This document shows positions 26,017 through 35,671 of a DNA stretch of 64,000 nucleotides, one piece after another. A program made the translations under genes and the position numbers. Where the stretch lies: assembly GCA_029880265.1 (NCBI GenBank), contig JAOUOT010000002.1, positions 53,353-117,352 on the forward strand, in the 5' to 3' direction. This DNA comes from Spirochaetia bacterium. Its GTDB lineage: Bacteria > Spirochaetota > Leptospiria > Turneriellales > JAOUOS01. Each line of letters starts with the position of its first letter. Position 1 is the stretch's first letter. The notes under the pieces are model-generated. The model saw nothing but the letters and a program-made list of their open reading frames with translations, searched no databases and had not been told where the DNA came from.

Positions 26017-28794
26017 TTATTTTTTTATCTCTTCTAAAATACTATTTTCGATTTGTTGCATTAATATGTTAATCGAATCTTCTTTATTTTCGCCGTTAAA
26101 TGTTCCCGAACCTTGAGCCAATTCGTTTTTGCCTCCGCCTCCTCCTGTTAACTCGTCGACAGAAGCTAAGGCTTTTTTTAATTTATCTCCTAAATGTATG
26201 GACAATTCTTTGGCGTACTCTTTTGTAGCGGCGCATACGATGCTCCAATGGTTATTTTTCACTGAAGCCAAAATTATCAACAATTTATTTTCTCTTTCTC
26301 TAATTAAATCGCAAATTTTTTGCAGGTGCGGAATTCCATAATCAGATAGTACGGTTTTTAAGATAAAGATATTTTCTTTTGATTCTTTCTTTGATAAAAG
26401 GTCAAGAACGGCCCCATTGTCGACTTCAAGAGACGTTTTGTTTTTTTCTTTTTTTTGAATTTTCTTTAATTCTGACGTTAATTCAGAGATTTTTTTTGAG
26501 TTTTTCTTTACGATTTGCCATCTGGCGATAAATTCTACCGCGTTTTTCTCTTTTTCGTTTAATGATTTTAATTCATTTTCTATTAATTCCGCTTCTTTTC
26601 TTATGTTTAAAAAACCGTTTATTTTTTCTAGAGATAAAAGTTCTTTCAACTGAATATTGATTTTTTTTTCTTCTTTGCTTATAAAATCAAAGGCTTTATT
26701 TCCCGTTAAAGCTTCTATACGGCGATTTCCCGCTCCGGGGCTAGATTCTTTTGTAATTAAAAATAACATTATTTCAGAAGTATTTTTTACGTGCGTTCCT
26801 CCGCAAAATTCTTTTGAAAAGTCTCCCATCTCTACAACTCTTACAACAGAACCGTATTTTTCGCCAAAAGTCATGATGGCGCCTTTCTTTTGAGCCTCAT
26901 CAATGGGGAGCTCTTCTGTTATAATCTTAAGATTCTTGTCGATTTCACGGTTTACAGATATTTCAATATCGGTTACTTCATTTTCACTTAACGCCTCAGG
27001 ATGATTAAAGTCAAATCGCAAATAGTCTTTATGAACAAATGAGCCGCTTTGTTTTATATGCGCTCCAAGTTTACTTCTTAGAGCTGCGTTTAATAAGTGA
27101 GTCGCGCTGTGATTTTTCTTTATTTCGTTTCGCGATACTTCGTCGATAACCAGCTTTATCTTATCGCCTTCTTTAATCTCGCCTTCAAGATTTGAAGCGA
27201 CATGAATAAAATAATTTCCCGCTTTTTGCGCGTCGATAATTTTTAATTTTGCAGATTCGGTTTCGGCATAACCGGTGTCTCCTGTTTGTCCTCCGCTTTC
27301 GGCATAAAAAGGAGTATTTTGCACCACAAATGATATAAGCTGATTTTCTTTTATTTTATTTTCTTCAATTTTCTGCGCTCTGTCATTATCTAAAAAAAGC
27401 GAAATAATTTTAGATTCGTCTTCATTTTTTTTATAACCGGTAAATTTCGTTTCTTCTAATTCAGAAATGTTTATGTTCAATGCGCCGCCTTTCCATGCGC
27501 TGCGGCCTTTTTCTCTTTGCTTTTCCATTTCATTCTCAAAAGCCTGATAATCGACAGTAAACCCCTTCTTTTCGGCAATTTCAGCCGTCATTTCTAAAGG
27601 GAAACCATATGTATCATATAATAAGAACGCGTCTTTGCCTTTAATCGTGTTTTGCGATATATTCATAATTTCTCTTAAGCGATTGACGCCCTCGTCAAGA
27701 GTTTTCAAGAACCTTTCTTCTTCAGATTGAATATATTTTCTAGCCAACGGCGACGCTTCTAAAAGGTTTGGATAAAATTCAGAGTAAATTTCGACAATGG
27801 TATCGACAAGACGATGCATTGTCGGCGTTTTTTGCCCGATATTTGCCGCATGAAGAAGCGCTCTTCTTATAACTCTTCTTAAAACATAACCCCTTGATTC
27901 ATTTGAAGGATATATTCCGTCGCTTACGGCAAAGACCAGGGCTCTTAAGTGATCGGCAATAATTCGAAAAGGAATAATATTTTCGCCCGTATAAGGTTTA
28001 TCATAAATTTCAGAAACCTTATCAATAATGCGGCTTATTTCGTCAGTTTCATAAACCGAATCAACATTTTGTATTAAAGCAGCCATTCTTTCAAGACCGG
28101 CCCCCGTATCAATGCCAGTTTTGGGCAAGGGCTCAAATTCTTTTTTTGCGTTTTTAAAATATTGATTGAAAACCAGGTTCCAGAATTCTATAAATCTGTC
28201 GCAGTCGCATCCAGGAGCGCAGTTTTCGCTTTCGCATCCATATTCTTTGCCGCGATCAATATAAAGCTCAGAGCACGGCCCGCATGCCCCTGTTTCGCCT
28301 GCGGGTCCCCAAAAATTATCTTTTTCGCCTAATCGAACAATTTTTTTTGAATCAACACCGATATTTTCGTTCCATATTTTAAAGGCCTCGTCGTCGTCTT
28401 TATAAATTGATATCCATATATCTTCTTTCTTAAAAGGCAGAAATTCTGTGGAGTACTCCCATGCGAACTCGATGGCCTCTTTTTTGAAATAATCTCCAAA
28501 ACTGAAATTCCCCAGCATTTCAAAAAACGATAAATGACGCCTTGTTTTTCCCACTTCTTCTAAATCGGTTGTTCTCATACATTTTTGAACAGAAGCAATT
28601 CTTGTATGCGGGGGTTTTCTGAGACCTGAAAAGTAATCTTTAAACGGAACCATACCCGCCGTAGTAAACAGCAAAGTATTATCTGACGCCGGCAATAAAG
28701 CAGAACTCGATTCTATAAGATGGTTCTTGGTTTGAAAATATTCTATAAACGATTTTCTTATGTCACTTACCGTTTTTACGGTATTTTTTTGCAT
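26017..28794 (-). CDS. alaS: Alanyl-tRNA synthetase
   Basis: This 925-residue class II synthetase attaches alanine to tRNA(Ala). The catalytic domain begins with IRKSFIEYFQTKNHLI and contains HTRIASVQKCMR, FEMLGNFSFGDYF and GPAGETGACGPCSELYIDRG. The next stretch adds a cysteine cluster (GCESENCAPGCDCDRF), as in many bacterial AlaRS. The editing domain has the zinc ligands HSATHLL and CGGTHV. The C-terminal DHHA1-type domain ends with GGGGGKNELAQGSG. The length is slightly above the usual 870-880 because of a Lys/Glu-rich linker. It lies 9 bases downstream of the receiver-cyclase gene, so the two probably share a transcript. Confidence 0.98.
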   Translation of the reverse strand: MQKNTVKTVSDIRKSFIEYFQTKNHLIESSSALLPASDNTLLFTTAGMVPFKDYFSGLRKPPHTRIASVQKCMRTTDLEEVGKTRRHLSFFEMLGNFSFGDYFKKEAIEFAWEYSTEFLPFKKEDIWISIYKDDDEAFKIWNENIGVDSKKIVRLGEKDNFWGPAGETGACGPCSELYIDRGKEYGCESENCAPGCDCDRFIEFWNLVFNQYFKNAKKEFEPLPKTGIDTGAGLERMAALIQNVDSVYETDEISRIIDKVSEIYDKPYTGENIIPFRIIADHLRALVFAVSDGIYPSNESRGYVLRRVIRRALLHAANIGQKTPTMHRLVDTIVEIYSEFYPNLLEASPLARKYIQSEEERFLKTLDEGVNRLREIMNISQNTIKGKDAFLLYDTYGFPLEMTAEIAEKKGFTVDYQAFENEMEKQREKGRSAWKGGALNINISELEETKFTGYKKNEDESKIISLFLDNDRAQKIEENKIKENQLISFVVQNTPFYAESGGQTGDTGYAETESAKLKIIDAQKAGNYFIHVASNLEGEIKEGDKIKLVIDEVSRNEIKKNHSATHLLNAALRSKLGAHIKQSGSFVHKDYLRFDFNHPEALSENEVTDIEISVNREIDKNLKIITEELPIDEAQKKGAIMTFGEKYGSVVRVVEMGDFSKEFCGGTHVKNTSEIMLFLITKESSPGAGNRRIEALTGNKAFDFISKEEKKINIQLKELLSLEKINGFLNIRKEAELIENELKSLNEKEKNAVEFIARWQIVKKNSKKISELTSELKKIQKKEKNKTSLEVDNGAVLDLLSKKESKENIFILKTVLSDYGIPHLQKICDLIRERENKLLIILASVKNNHWSIVCAATKEYAKELSIHLGDKLKKALASVDELTGGGGGKNELAQGSGTFNGENKEDSINILMQQIENSILEEIKK

Positions 28795-28803
28795 TAGCTT
28801 GCC

Positions 28804-29946
28804 TTATAATAGTTCATATTCGTCAGATTCTTGAAGTTCTTTTTCTCCGATTGAATCTAATTGACGAATTTCCTGAGTTGAGAGTTCCTGTTTTACGTGA
28901 TCTATTGTAAATACTTTTTCTATATTATCGCATATTTTTTTATCTTTTTCAACCTGCCTTGCTTTCAAGTCGTTTCCTAAAGTAATAACCGTATTTTCAT
29001 CCGTCAGAATTTCTTCGCCTTCTTCTCCCGCGAGATAGGCCAAACTTCTGGCTCTTTCACAGGCGTCTCCAAAAATAGAATAGTCAATTCTTTGAATAGA
29101 CAGAACCTTGCCGCCGTAAATCGTTCCCGTGCCGATTCCTATAGCGGGCTTTAACCTGTCTTTAATAAAATCAGGAAGTCTTTTATAGTTTCTAATCAAA
29201 TTTCGAATTTGGTCGGCGCATCTGACGGCGTTTAACGTATCGTTATCATAAACTACAGGCAGACCAAATGTGCCGATTATTGTATTGCCTGATACAGTAT
29301 TTACAGAGCCTCGAGTATTATAGATTAAACTCGTAATATCGAGATACAATCTGCTTAAAAAGGCCGTTATTTCTTTTAGTTTCGCGTTTTTAAATTCATT
29401 TTCAAAATTTTTCAGTCTAAAGTAGAGAACTGAACCAAAAACGCTTTTTTCTGTTAATTCAATAGATGTTTTATAGGAGAGTATATATTGCGAAATGGTT
29501 TTTGAATATTCGTCGGTTATAATATTTTCATTGGCCTCGGTTTCTTCAATAATTTTTGTTATCTCATAATCGCTGTGCTCATCGTTTAACCATAAACCAA
29601 ATTTATACATTAAATCTTTTACTTGTATTGGTTTTTTTAATACATCGAGGGCCCCGGCGTAGATTCCTCTTCGAATAACTTCTTCTGACGAATCTGCCGA
29701 AATTAACACTATTTTTAATTCAGGTTTCTTTTCAAGTATTTCTGAAAGAAAAGTTATTCCGTTTTTATCGGGAAGATAAATATCAAGAAGAACCAGATTG
29801 GGTTCCCATTCAATGATAATGCTTTCGGCAGTTTCGGCAGTTTCGGCAGTTTTAACGTCAAAGCCCATATTTTTTATAATGCGGCCTATAATTTTTGACT
29901 GCAGCTCGTCGTCTTCTACCAATAATATTTTACCATGATTATCCAT
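28804..29946 (-). CDS. Response regulator with degenerate class III cyclase domain
   Basis: This is a 380-residue cytosolic protein. Residues 1-120 are a receiver domain with EDDE acidic residues, phospho-acceptor Asp55 (LLDIYLPD), Ser83 and the Lys of LKKP. After a linker, residues of about 165-345 resemble a class III adenylyl/guanylyl cyclase: RGSVNTVSGNTIIGTFG, KPAIGIGTGTIYGG and DYSIFGDACERARSL. The first metal Asp (usually FxDI) is replaced in YFRLKNF, and the second (usually GD) is GN. Catalysis by the standard two-metal route is therefore unlikely, and the domain may be a regulatory pseudo-cyclase. AGGAG precedes the ATG. It is followed by alaS after 9 bases. Confidence 0.85.
   Translation of the reverse strand: MDNHGKILLVEDDELQSKIIGRIIKNMGFDVKTAETAETAESIIIEWEPNLVLLDIYLPDKNGITFLSEILEKKPELKIVLISADSSEEVIRRGIYAGALDVLKKPIQVKDLMYKFGLWLNDEHSDYEITKIIEETEANENIITDEYSKTISQYILSYKTSIELTEKSVFGSVLYFRLKNFENEFKNAKLKEITAFLSRLYLDITSLIYNTRGSVNTVSGNTIIGTFGLPVVYDNDTLNAVRCADQIRNLIRNYKRLPDFIKDRLKPAIGIGTGTIYGGKVLSIQRIDYSIFGDACERARSLAYLAGEEGEEILTDENTVITLGNDLKARQVEKDKKICDNIEKVFTIDHVKQELSTQEIRQLDSIGEKELQESDEYELL
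29823..29849 (-). repeat. Three tandem exact 9-mers within the receiver domain
   Basis: TTTCGGCAG is repeated three times on the plus strand. It encodes TAE-TAE-TAE between the first helix and the phospho-acceptor strand. The receiver has normal length here (28 residues from Gly28 to Asp55), so the repeat sits within the fold rather than adding to it. Confidence 0.6.
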
Positions 29947-30096
29947 TTTATACTCCTGTTATTAAAAATTTAAATATAATAATATTTTTCTCTAGTTCGC
30001 GCCAAGAATATGATACTATTTTTTCAATATATTGATAATATATATTCAAACTCATAGCTTCTATTTTTTTTTGAAATAAGAAAATTTTTATGAAAA

Positions 30097-30741
30097 TTAG
30101 CCATAATGAGATTTATAAAAAATTAAAGCTAAATAAAAACTTAAACCTATAAGTATATAACCGCTGCCATGACTTATATTTATGAGTATCTTCTCGCTCA
30201 TTTTTTTTCTAAATTTTCTAACCAAGTTCGCGAAGATCCCAAACCATAACGCCGAACCGATTCCCACGAATATTGAGAATATAACGTTATTAAACGCTTT
30301 GTCTGCGTAAAGATTTACGCTTTTAATCCATCCGCCTATGCCCGCAAAAGCCGCTATGATAGCAGGGTTAGAAATATAAAAGAAAAGGCCCATTAAAAAA
30401 TATTTTCGTTTTTTTATGGTTTTTTTTAGATTTTCCCTTGTTTTTTTGATTTTTTTCTCGCTATACAGTATTTCGATTATACCAAGCGCTGCAATAAATA
30501 AAATTCCCGCTATTTCAATATAAAATAAAACTTCTTCGCTAAATTGAATAAGAGACAAACCCAAAAGCGCCATCAGCATATAAATAATATCCATTACGGC
30601 GGCCCCTAAGCCGATAGAAAACCCGAACCTTGCCCCATGTTTTGCCGATGTGGTTAAAATTGTGAGATTGATCGGGCCAACAGGCAAAGAAATTACAATA
30701 CCCGTAATAATGGCGGTTATAATAATGATTATAATTTCCAT
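30097..30741 (-). CDS. LysE-family translocator
   Basis: This 214-residue inner-membrane protein has about six membrane segments. The LysE/RhtB signature is clear at the N-terminus: GIVISLPVGPINLTILTTSAKHGARFGFSIGLGAA. Another conserved element, FFYISNPAIIAAFAG, follows. Such proteins export amino acids or related small molecules; the substrate cannot be inferred. A Lys-rich cytoplasmic loop lies near residues 92-112. It stands alone, divergent from the citramalate synthase gene across 176 bp in which I see no clear regulatory element. Confidence 0.88.
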   Translation of the reverse strand: MEIIIIIITAIITGIVISLPVGPINLTILTTSAKHGARFGFSIGLGAAVMDIIYMLMALLGLSLIQFSEEVLFYIEIAGILFIAALGIIEILYSEKKIKKTRENLKKTIKKRKYFLMGLFFYISNPAIIAAFAGIGGWIKSVNLYADKAFNNVIFSIFVGIGSALWFGIFANLVRKFRKKMSEKILINISHGSGYILIGLSFYLALIFYKSHYG

Positions 30742-30917
30742 TTAATATCTATAATATTTTTATACTTACATGTTGAAAATCAATTTTTTAATAATTAATT
30801 CTTTTATGATTAATCTTTCTTCTTAACAGCTTTACATGCTGAAACCAATGAAAAATTTAGCATCTTAGATATAAAAAAAGCGATTATTTTTCATAAAATA
30901 CGATACTATTAATTAAG

Positions 30918-32453
30918 ATGAAACCCTTTGATATCGAAATATTAGATACCACATTAAGAGACGGCGAACAGACGCACAATGTTTCTTTCACAAACGCCGA
31001 AAAGCTGCATATCGCCCGTATTCTTTTAGAGAGAGTTCATGTCGATAGAATAGAAATCGCATCGGCTCGCGTATCAAAAGGCGAAGAAGAATCTGTAAAA
31101 AATATTATTTCATGGGCGAAAAAAACCAATAAAGATTATCTTGAACGCATTGAAATTTTAGGATTTGTAGACGGCACACATTCTGTCGATTGGATAAAGA
31201 AAACTGGCGCCAAAATATTAAATCTATTAACCAAAGGGTCGTTAAAGCATCTAAAGGGACAGCTTCGAAAAACTCCCGAAGAACATTTTCGCGATATCGA
31301 AAAAACAATTCTTTACGCCCATAAAAATAAAATATCGGTTAATATTTATCTTGAAGATTTTTCAAACGGCTATTTAAGTTCCGTAAATTATGTTTACGAT
31401 ATAATATCTTTCTTATCTAACTTACCGGTAAAAAGAATTATGCTGCCCGATACGCTTGGCATCATGTACCCTAAAACCGTTTATGATTCAATTTATGACA
31501 TTTCAAACCGATTTAAAAATATCCATTTTGATTTTCATCCCCACAATGATTACGGTTTAGGAACGGTAAATGTTCTTGAGTCTATTAAAGCCGGGGCAAA
31601 AGGCGTTCATGTTACCGTCAACTGTCTTGGCGAAAGAGCCGGCAACGCTTCTCTTGCCGAAGTAACCGCCAATATTCATGACAACTTAAAGTTAAAAACA
31701 AGAATCCATGAAAAATCTTTAACTTTGATTTCAGGCGTTGTTGAAACTTTATCAGGAAAAAGAGTATCGCCTAATGCGCCCGTTATCGGCGAAGATGTTT
31801 TTACTCAAACGGCCGGTATACATGCAGACGGCGATAAAAAGGGCGGATTATATGAAAATCCGTTAATACCGCAGCGTTTTGGCAGAAAAAGGTCATACGC
31901 ATTAGGAAAGCTCGCCGGCAAAGCGTCTATCGAACATAATTTAAAAAATATGGGAATCGATCTTAGCGAAGAAAATAAAAAAAGAGTTTTAGAAAAAATT
32001 GTAGAATTAGGCGATCAGAAAAAAACTGTTACGGCAGAAGATTTGCCCTTTATTGTGGCCGATGTTTTGAAAATTCCCCGGCATATTAAATTACATATTG
32101 AAAAAGCCGTTATAACTTCAGGCAAAGGTATGTACGCCGTTTGTTCATTAAAATTAAAATATAAAAACGAAGAATACAATATAACCGGCAACGGCGACGG
32201 GGGTTACGACGCTTTTATGAACGCTATTTCAGGCTGGGCCGAAAAGCAAAAAATTATAATGCCGAAACTTATTGATTACGAGGTTCGTATCCCCCCCGGA
32301 GGAAAAACTTCGGCTCTAGTTGAATGTAAAATCAGTTGGCAACCAGATATTAAAAAAAATGAACATACAATAACGACAATCGGCATCGATTCTGATCAAG
32401 TACTCGCCGCCGTTAACGCTACCGAAAGAATGTTAAATATTATTTTAAGCTGA
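30918..32453 (+). CDS. cimA: (R)-citramalate synthase, leptospiral type
   Basis: This 511-residue enzyme condenses pyruvate with acetyl-CoA to (R)-citramalate, the first step of the threonine-independent route to isoleucine. The catalytic TIM-barrel begins with DTTLRDGEQT (Arg14-Asp15), has the metal site FHPHNDYGLG and ends with a C-terminal regulatory domain (IPPGGKTSALVECKISW). From memory it is very similar to Leptospira interrogans citramalate synthase along its length. The pyruvate-pocket residues I recall from that enzyme, Leu81, Leu104 and Tyr144, fall at exactly the same numbers here. This favours citramalate synthase over 2-isopropylmalate or homocitrate synthase. NAD kinase follows 7 bases later. 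Confidence 0.9.
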   Translation: MKPFDIEILDTTLRDGEQTHNVSFTNAEKLHIARILLERVHVDRIEIASARVSKGEEESVKNIISWAKKTNKDYLERIEILGFVDGTHSVDWIKKTGAKILNLLTKGSLKHLKGQLRKTPEEHFRDIEKTILYAHKNKISVNIYLEDFSNGYLSSVNYVYDIISFLSNLPVKRIMLPDTLGIMYPKTVYDSIYDISNRFKNIHFDFHPHNDYGLGTVNVLESIKAGAKGVHVTVNCLGERAGNASLAEVTANIHDNLKLKTRIHEKSLTLISGVVETLSGKRVSPNAPVIGEDVFTQTAGIHADGDKKGGLYENPLIPQRFGRKRSYALGKLAGKASIEHNLKNMGIDLSEENKKRVLEKIVELGDQKKTVTAEDLPFIVADVLKIPRHIKLHIEKAVITSGKGMYAVCSLKLKYKNEEYNITGNGDGGYDAFMNAISGWAEKQKIIMPKLIDYEVRIPPGGKTSALVECKISWQPDIKKNEHTITTIGIDSDQVLAAVNATERMLNIILS

Positions 32454-32460
32454 AAAATTC

Positions 32461-33339
32461 ATGTTTAGTAGAATCGTACTTATTTATAAAAAAACCCTCT
32501 TAGATATTTTCAAAGAGAAAGAATATGATAATATACTCAATAAGCCCAAATATCCTCTTTTAAAACAAATTAAAGAGGCTCATGTCAATCATGAAAAATC
32601 TATTGAAATCGTTAAAAAAACTCTAAATAAAATTAATATCCCCACGCTAATTTATCAACGAGGCAGCGGAAGAATGCCCATTTTAAAAGAAGACGATCTT
32701 TTGGTTTCATTAGGCGGCGACGGTACCTTTATTTTTTCTTCTCATCATTGTAAAAACACAAAAGTATTAGGATTAAATTCGGCTCCTTTAAGCAGCATTG
32801 GGCATTATTGCCACCCTATTTACCCAAACGATAAAGAAAAATTATTAAAACTTCTCGAAAATATTTTATCTGGCGCCGAAAAACCCAAAACAATTGAACG
32901 TCTCGATTTTTTTATTAATAATCAATTTTGCGGAATTCCCGTATTAAACGACGTATTGGTCAGCGAAAAAAGTCCTTGCACGACAACTCGTTATATGCTT
33001 GAATTTAACGATAAATCATATTCTCAAAAATCTTCAGGTATCTGGATAGCCACGGCCACGGGGTCATCGGCGGCTTTTCAATCTGCCGGCGGGAAAGTTT
33101 TTACAGAAAAGAGTAAAACGAAACAAAAACAGTACGGTTTTCAGGTTCGCGAGCTTTATAAAAAAACAAAAGACTCTATGACCGGAGCTCTGGTTAACGA
33201 AAAAGACCATTTTAAAATAATTTCAGGTATGGCCACGGGTTTTATCTTTTTAGACGGATCTCACCGATTCTTCCCGTTTACCTTCGGAGAAGAATTGACT
33301 ATCAAATTCTCTAAATATCCATTATTTGTCTATCGTTAA
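32461..33339 (+). CDS. nadK: NAD kinase
   Basis: This 292-residue cytosolic enzyme phosphorylates NAD to NADP. The hallmark GGDGT is at 85-89 (LVSLGGDGTF). It is followed by GLNSAPLSSIGHYC, a variant of the usual GxNxGxLGF segment, then VLNDVLVSEK, WIATATGSSAAFQSAGG and a C-terminal beta region. The variant loops resemble the divergent NAD kinases of spirochaetes and some eukaryotes, so some caution about phosphoryl donor and substrate is reasonable. It lies 7 bases after cimA in the same orientation. Its stop codon overlaps that of the convergent gene. Confidence 0.88.
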   Translation: MFSRIVLIYKKTLLDIFKEKEYDNILNKPKYPLLKQIKEAHVNHEKSIEIVKKTLNKINIPTLIYQRGSGRMPILKEDDLLVSLGGDGTFIFSSHHCKNTKVLGLNSAPLSSIGHYCHPIYPNDKEKLLKLLENILSGAEKPKTIERLDFFINNQFCGIPVLNDVLVSEKSPCTTTRYMLEFNDKSYSQKSSGIWIATATGSSAAFQSAGGKVFTEKSKTKQKQYGFQVRELYKKTKDSMTGALVNEKDHFKIISGMATGFIFLDGSHRFFPFTFGEELTIKFSKYPLFVYR

Positions 33340-34337
33340 GAAGAATCTTTCAGGTTCCAGATATCCATAAAATTCGCCAGGAAAAAGAAAAACAGAGAAT
33401 TAATGTTGGGAGGACGCGTTCCAAAATATCGAATTGAAAGTCTTTGAAAGAATTTTTCGATAACTTTTGCCAAAGCTAAATTCTTTTTTCTCGAGCGAAA
33501 AGGCGCCCGAAAGGGCGCGATTGAAGGCACTGAACCTTCCGTTAAATTATCTCTTACCGCGTATAAAACCGGCAGAAAAGTAAGTTTTAAGTATTCTATT
33601 TGATTTTCAATGTTTTCATTCTTAAATATTTTTCGAAACTCTATGTGACCCAAATCTTCAAAAATTAAAAAATCTTCAGGCGAAAAACTTAACTTATCGT
33701 ACTTTTCTTTCATTGCTTCAATCCATCCGTATTCATTGAGTTTTTCTAAAAATGCGGAATTTGCGCCGCTTAAAAACCAGAATCGCAGCCATTCATCTAC
33801 CGGAATTTTGTCTGAATTCATAATGGTTTCTACCGGCAGCATAACGGTTCTTGAAACAATGGTTTCTTTTAAAAAACCAGAGTCAGATGTAGACAAGAAA
33901 AATACGGTATTTTCAGGCGGTTCTTCAAGCGATTTTAAAAGAGCAGATTCGGCTTCATTTAAGATATAAGAAGCGTCTTCAAAATAAACTATTTTCTTTT
34001 TTGATTTATTTGAGCCATAAGAAAGAAAATGATTTAATAAATGTCTCACCGTTCCGTATTCGGGTTTTTTGCTGTCGCCTATTTTTATCTGTCGCGAAGA
34101 AAAATAATAAAAATCAGGATGAAGATTTTCTTTCATCATTTGCGAGATTTTATTTAAATCTAACGATTCGTCGAGTCTTTGGCGATATAATTCATCGGCT
34201 ACAATGTTTATAATAAACGATTTCTTAGAATACGTCTGCTCTCCCGTAAAAAGAGTCGCCGCTGGCCATCCGTTTTCAGAGTAATGCCTTACAATCTCTT
34301 TGGTTAAACTACTGATTTCTGTCGAATTTTCAGACAT
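33336..34337 (-). CDS. DNA polymerase III delta prime-like clamp-loader subunit
   Basis: This 333-residue AAA+-fold protein resembles the delta prime subunit of the clamp loader. Typical features are LFTGEQTYSKKSFIINI, a degenerate Walker A lacking a proper GxxGxGK(T/S) as usual for delta prime, then DASYILNEAESALLKSLEEPPENTVFFLSTSDSGFLKETIVSRT, which is the Walker B, sensor 1 and SRC-like region (here SRT). The C-terminal part is poorly conserved. It lies 12 bases downstream of the aminotransferase gene. Its TAA interlocks with the TAA of nadK on the opposite strand in the tetranucleotide TTAA. Confidence 0.87.
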   Translation of the reverse strand: MSENSTEISSLTKEIVRHYSENGWPAATLFTGEQTYSKKSFIINIVADELYRQRLDESLDLNKISQMMKENLHPDFYYFSSRQIKIGDSKKPEYGTVRHLLNHFLSYGSNKSKKKIVYFEDASYILNEAESALLKSLEEPPENTVFFLSTSDSGFLKETIVSRTVMLPVETIMNSDKIPVDEWLRFWFLSGANSAFLEKLNEYGWIEAMKEKYDKLSFSPEDFLIFEDLGHIEFRKIFKNENIENQIEYLKLTFLPVLYAVRDNLTEGSVPSIAPFRAPFRSRKKNLALAKVIEKFFQRLSIRYFGTRPPNINSLFFFFLANFMDIWNLKDSS

Positions 34338-34349
34338 AAAATACTTTAA

Positions 34350-35273
34350 TCAGTATACTTTTGTAAGCCAACTATCGTATTTATTATTGTTACCCTTAAC
34401 GATTTCAAAGTATTTTTCCTGAAGTGTTTTTGTAATCGCGCCTATAGAGCCAGAGCCGATAACTCTATTATCAACGCTTCGTATCCATGCGATTTGAACG
34501 CCGGTGCCCGCAAAAAATGATTCATCTGCCGTATAAAGTTCGGTTCTTCCCACTCTTCTTTCAATTACTTTAATATCCATTTCTTCGGCTAACCGAAGAA
34601 CGGTTCGTCTTGTAATGCCGACTAGAATAGAGCTTGCTAAATCAGGCGTAATTAAACATTCGTCTTTTACGATAAATATATTTGACGCAGAGCCTTCTGA
34701 TATAAAGCCCTGATTATCTAAAAAGATGGCCTCGTCATAATTATTTTGCAGCGCCTCAGATTTTGCCAAAGCCGAGTTTATGTATCCGCCAGTTGCTTTT
34801 GCCCTCGTTGGTATCTGGTTATCGCTTATGCGAATCCATGACGAAATGCATGTATTTAAGCCTTTCTGGGTGTCTAAATAATCGTTTAACGGGATGGCGT
34901 ATACCGCCAAGGAATCGTTCACATTATGCAATCTGGGCGACAGTTCTAAATCAGATTTATATAAAAACGGCCTTATATATGTGTTTTGCTTCCAGTTTCC
35001 TTCTTTTAATATTTTAATCGTTATTTCTGCAAACTCTTCATAACTGCACGGCATTTTCATTTGAAGAATTTTTGCCGAGTTTTGCAGTCTTTGATAATGA
35101 TCTTTTAGTCGAAAAATAAAAAGATTTTTCTTATCTTCGTTCCAATATGCGCGAATGCCGCCAAAACATGCCGTTCCATACTGCAATGCATGCGTCTGAA
35201 TATTAATATTTGCGTCTTTTAACGATAAAAATTTTCCGTTAATATAACATAATTTTTCGTCATTTGAATTCAT
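34350..35273 (-). CDS. ilvE: Branched-chain amino acid aminotransferase
   Basis: This PLP enzyme of fold type IV performs the last transamination in isoleucine, valine and leucine synthesis. I place the start at the ATG at 35273 (307 residues); a TTG six codons upstream is less likely. Motifs include ALQYGTACFGGIRAY, YIRPFLYKS, the PLP lysine Lys159 in PTRAKATGGYINSALAKSEA, the phosphate-cup EAIFLDNQGFISEGSASNIFIV, and GITRRTVLRLAEE. It forms a small operon with the polymerase delta prime gene. The convergent citramalate synthase supplies the same isoleucine pathway. Confidence 0.95.
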   Translation of the reverse strand: MNSNDEKLCYINGKFLSLKDANINIQTHALQYGTACFGGIRAYWNEDKKNLFIFRLKDHYQRLQNSAKILQMKMPCSYEEFAEITIKILKEGNWKQNTYIRPFLYKSDLELSPRLHNVNDSLAVYAIPLNDYLDTQKGLNTCISSWIRISDNQIPTRAKATGGYINSALAKSEALQNNYDEAIFLDNQGFISEGSASNIFIVKDECLITPDLASSILVGITRRTVLRLAEEMDIKVIERRVGRTELYTADESFFAGTGVQIAWIRSVDNRVIGSGSIGAITKTLQEKYFEIVKGNNNKYDSWLTKVY

Positions 35274-35377
35274 TTCGTAGCTATAACCCAATTTATTAAG
35301 ACGCCGTCAACTATTACTATCTGATAAACGCATAAAAAAGCTTGAAGCTCTGTTATGACGGTCTTTTTTGACTCAAT

Positions 35378-35662
35378 ATGATAAAGATAAAATTATGTAT
35401 ATATTTCTTTGCAGCGTTTCTTTTTTTAACGGCATGCATGCCCCCCGGCTATAATAAAACAATAACCTTAAATTCTCTCGACTCTGTTTTAGAAGAATTT
35501 ACCATTGTCAGAATTCAATATAATCTCTATCAAAGCGAGGTACCTTCTAACGCCGAACTTTTGGCTCAAATAGCTTTAAAACGGGGATATTCTGTGCAGC
35601 TTTTCTTTGATACCTTTGAAAAAGAGAATAAATCAATGTATAAACGTCTTTTAAAAAAATAA
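35378..35662 (+). CDS. Small predicted lipoprotein
   Basis: This is a 94-residue protein. The signal MIKIKLCIYFFAAFLFLTAC fits a lipobox LTAC with Cys20. The mature 75 residues are mixed helical, rich in Leu and Glu, ending in a basic tail (MYKRLLKK). No catalytic or repeat motif is visible. It lies 9 bases upstream of the rhomboid-like membrane protein, and the two are likely co-transcribed. No family recognised. Confidence 0.72.
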   Translation: MIKIKLCIYFFAAFLFLTACMPPGYNKTITLNSLDSVLEEFTIVRIQYNLYQSEVPSNAELLAQIALKRGYSVQLFFDTFEKENKSMYKRLLKK

Positions 35663-35671
35663 ATAATTATC

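Noticed and set aside
29823..29849. Three tandem 9-mers considered as a phase-variable contingency tract
   Set aside because: The unit is a multiple of three, so slippage would not shift the frame, and the receiver domain has normal length here.
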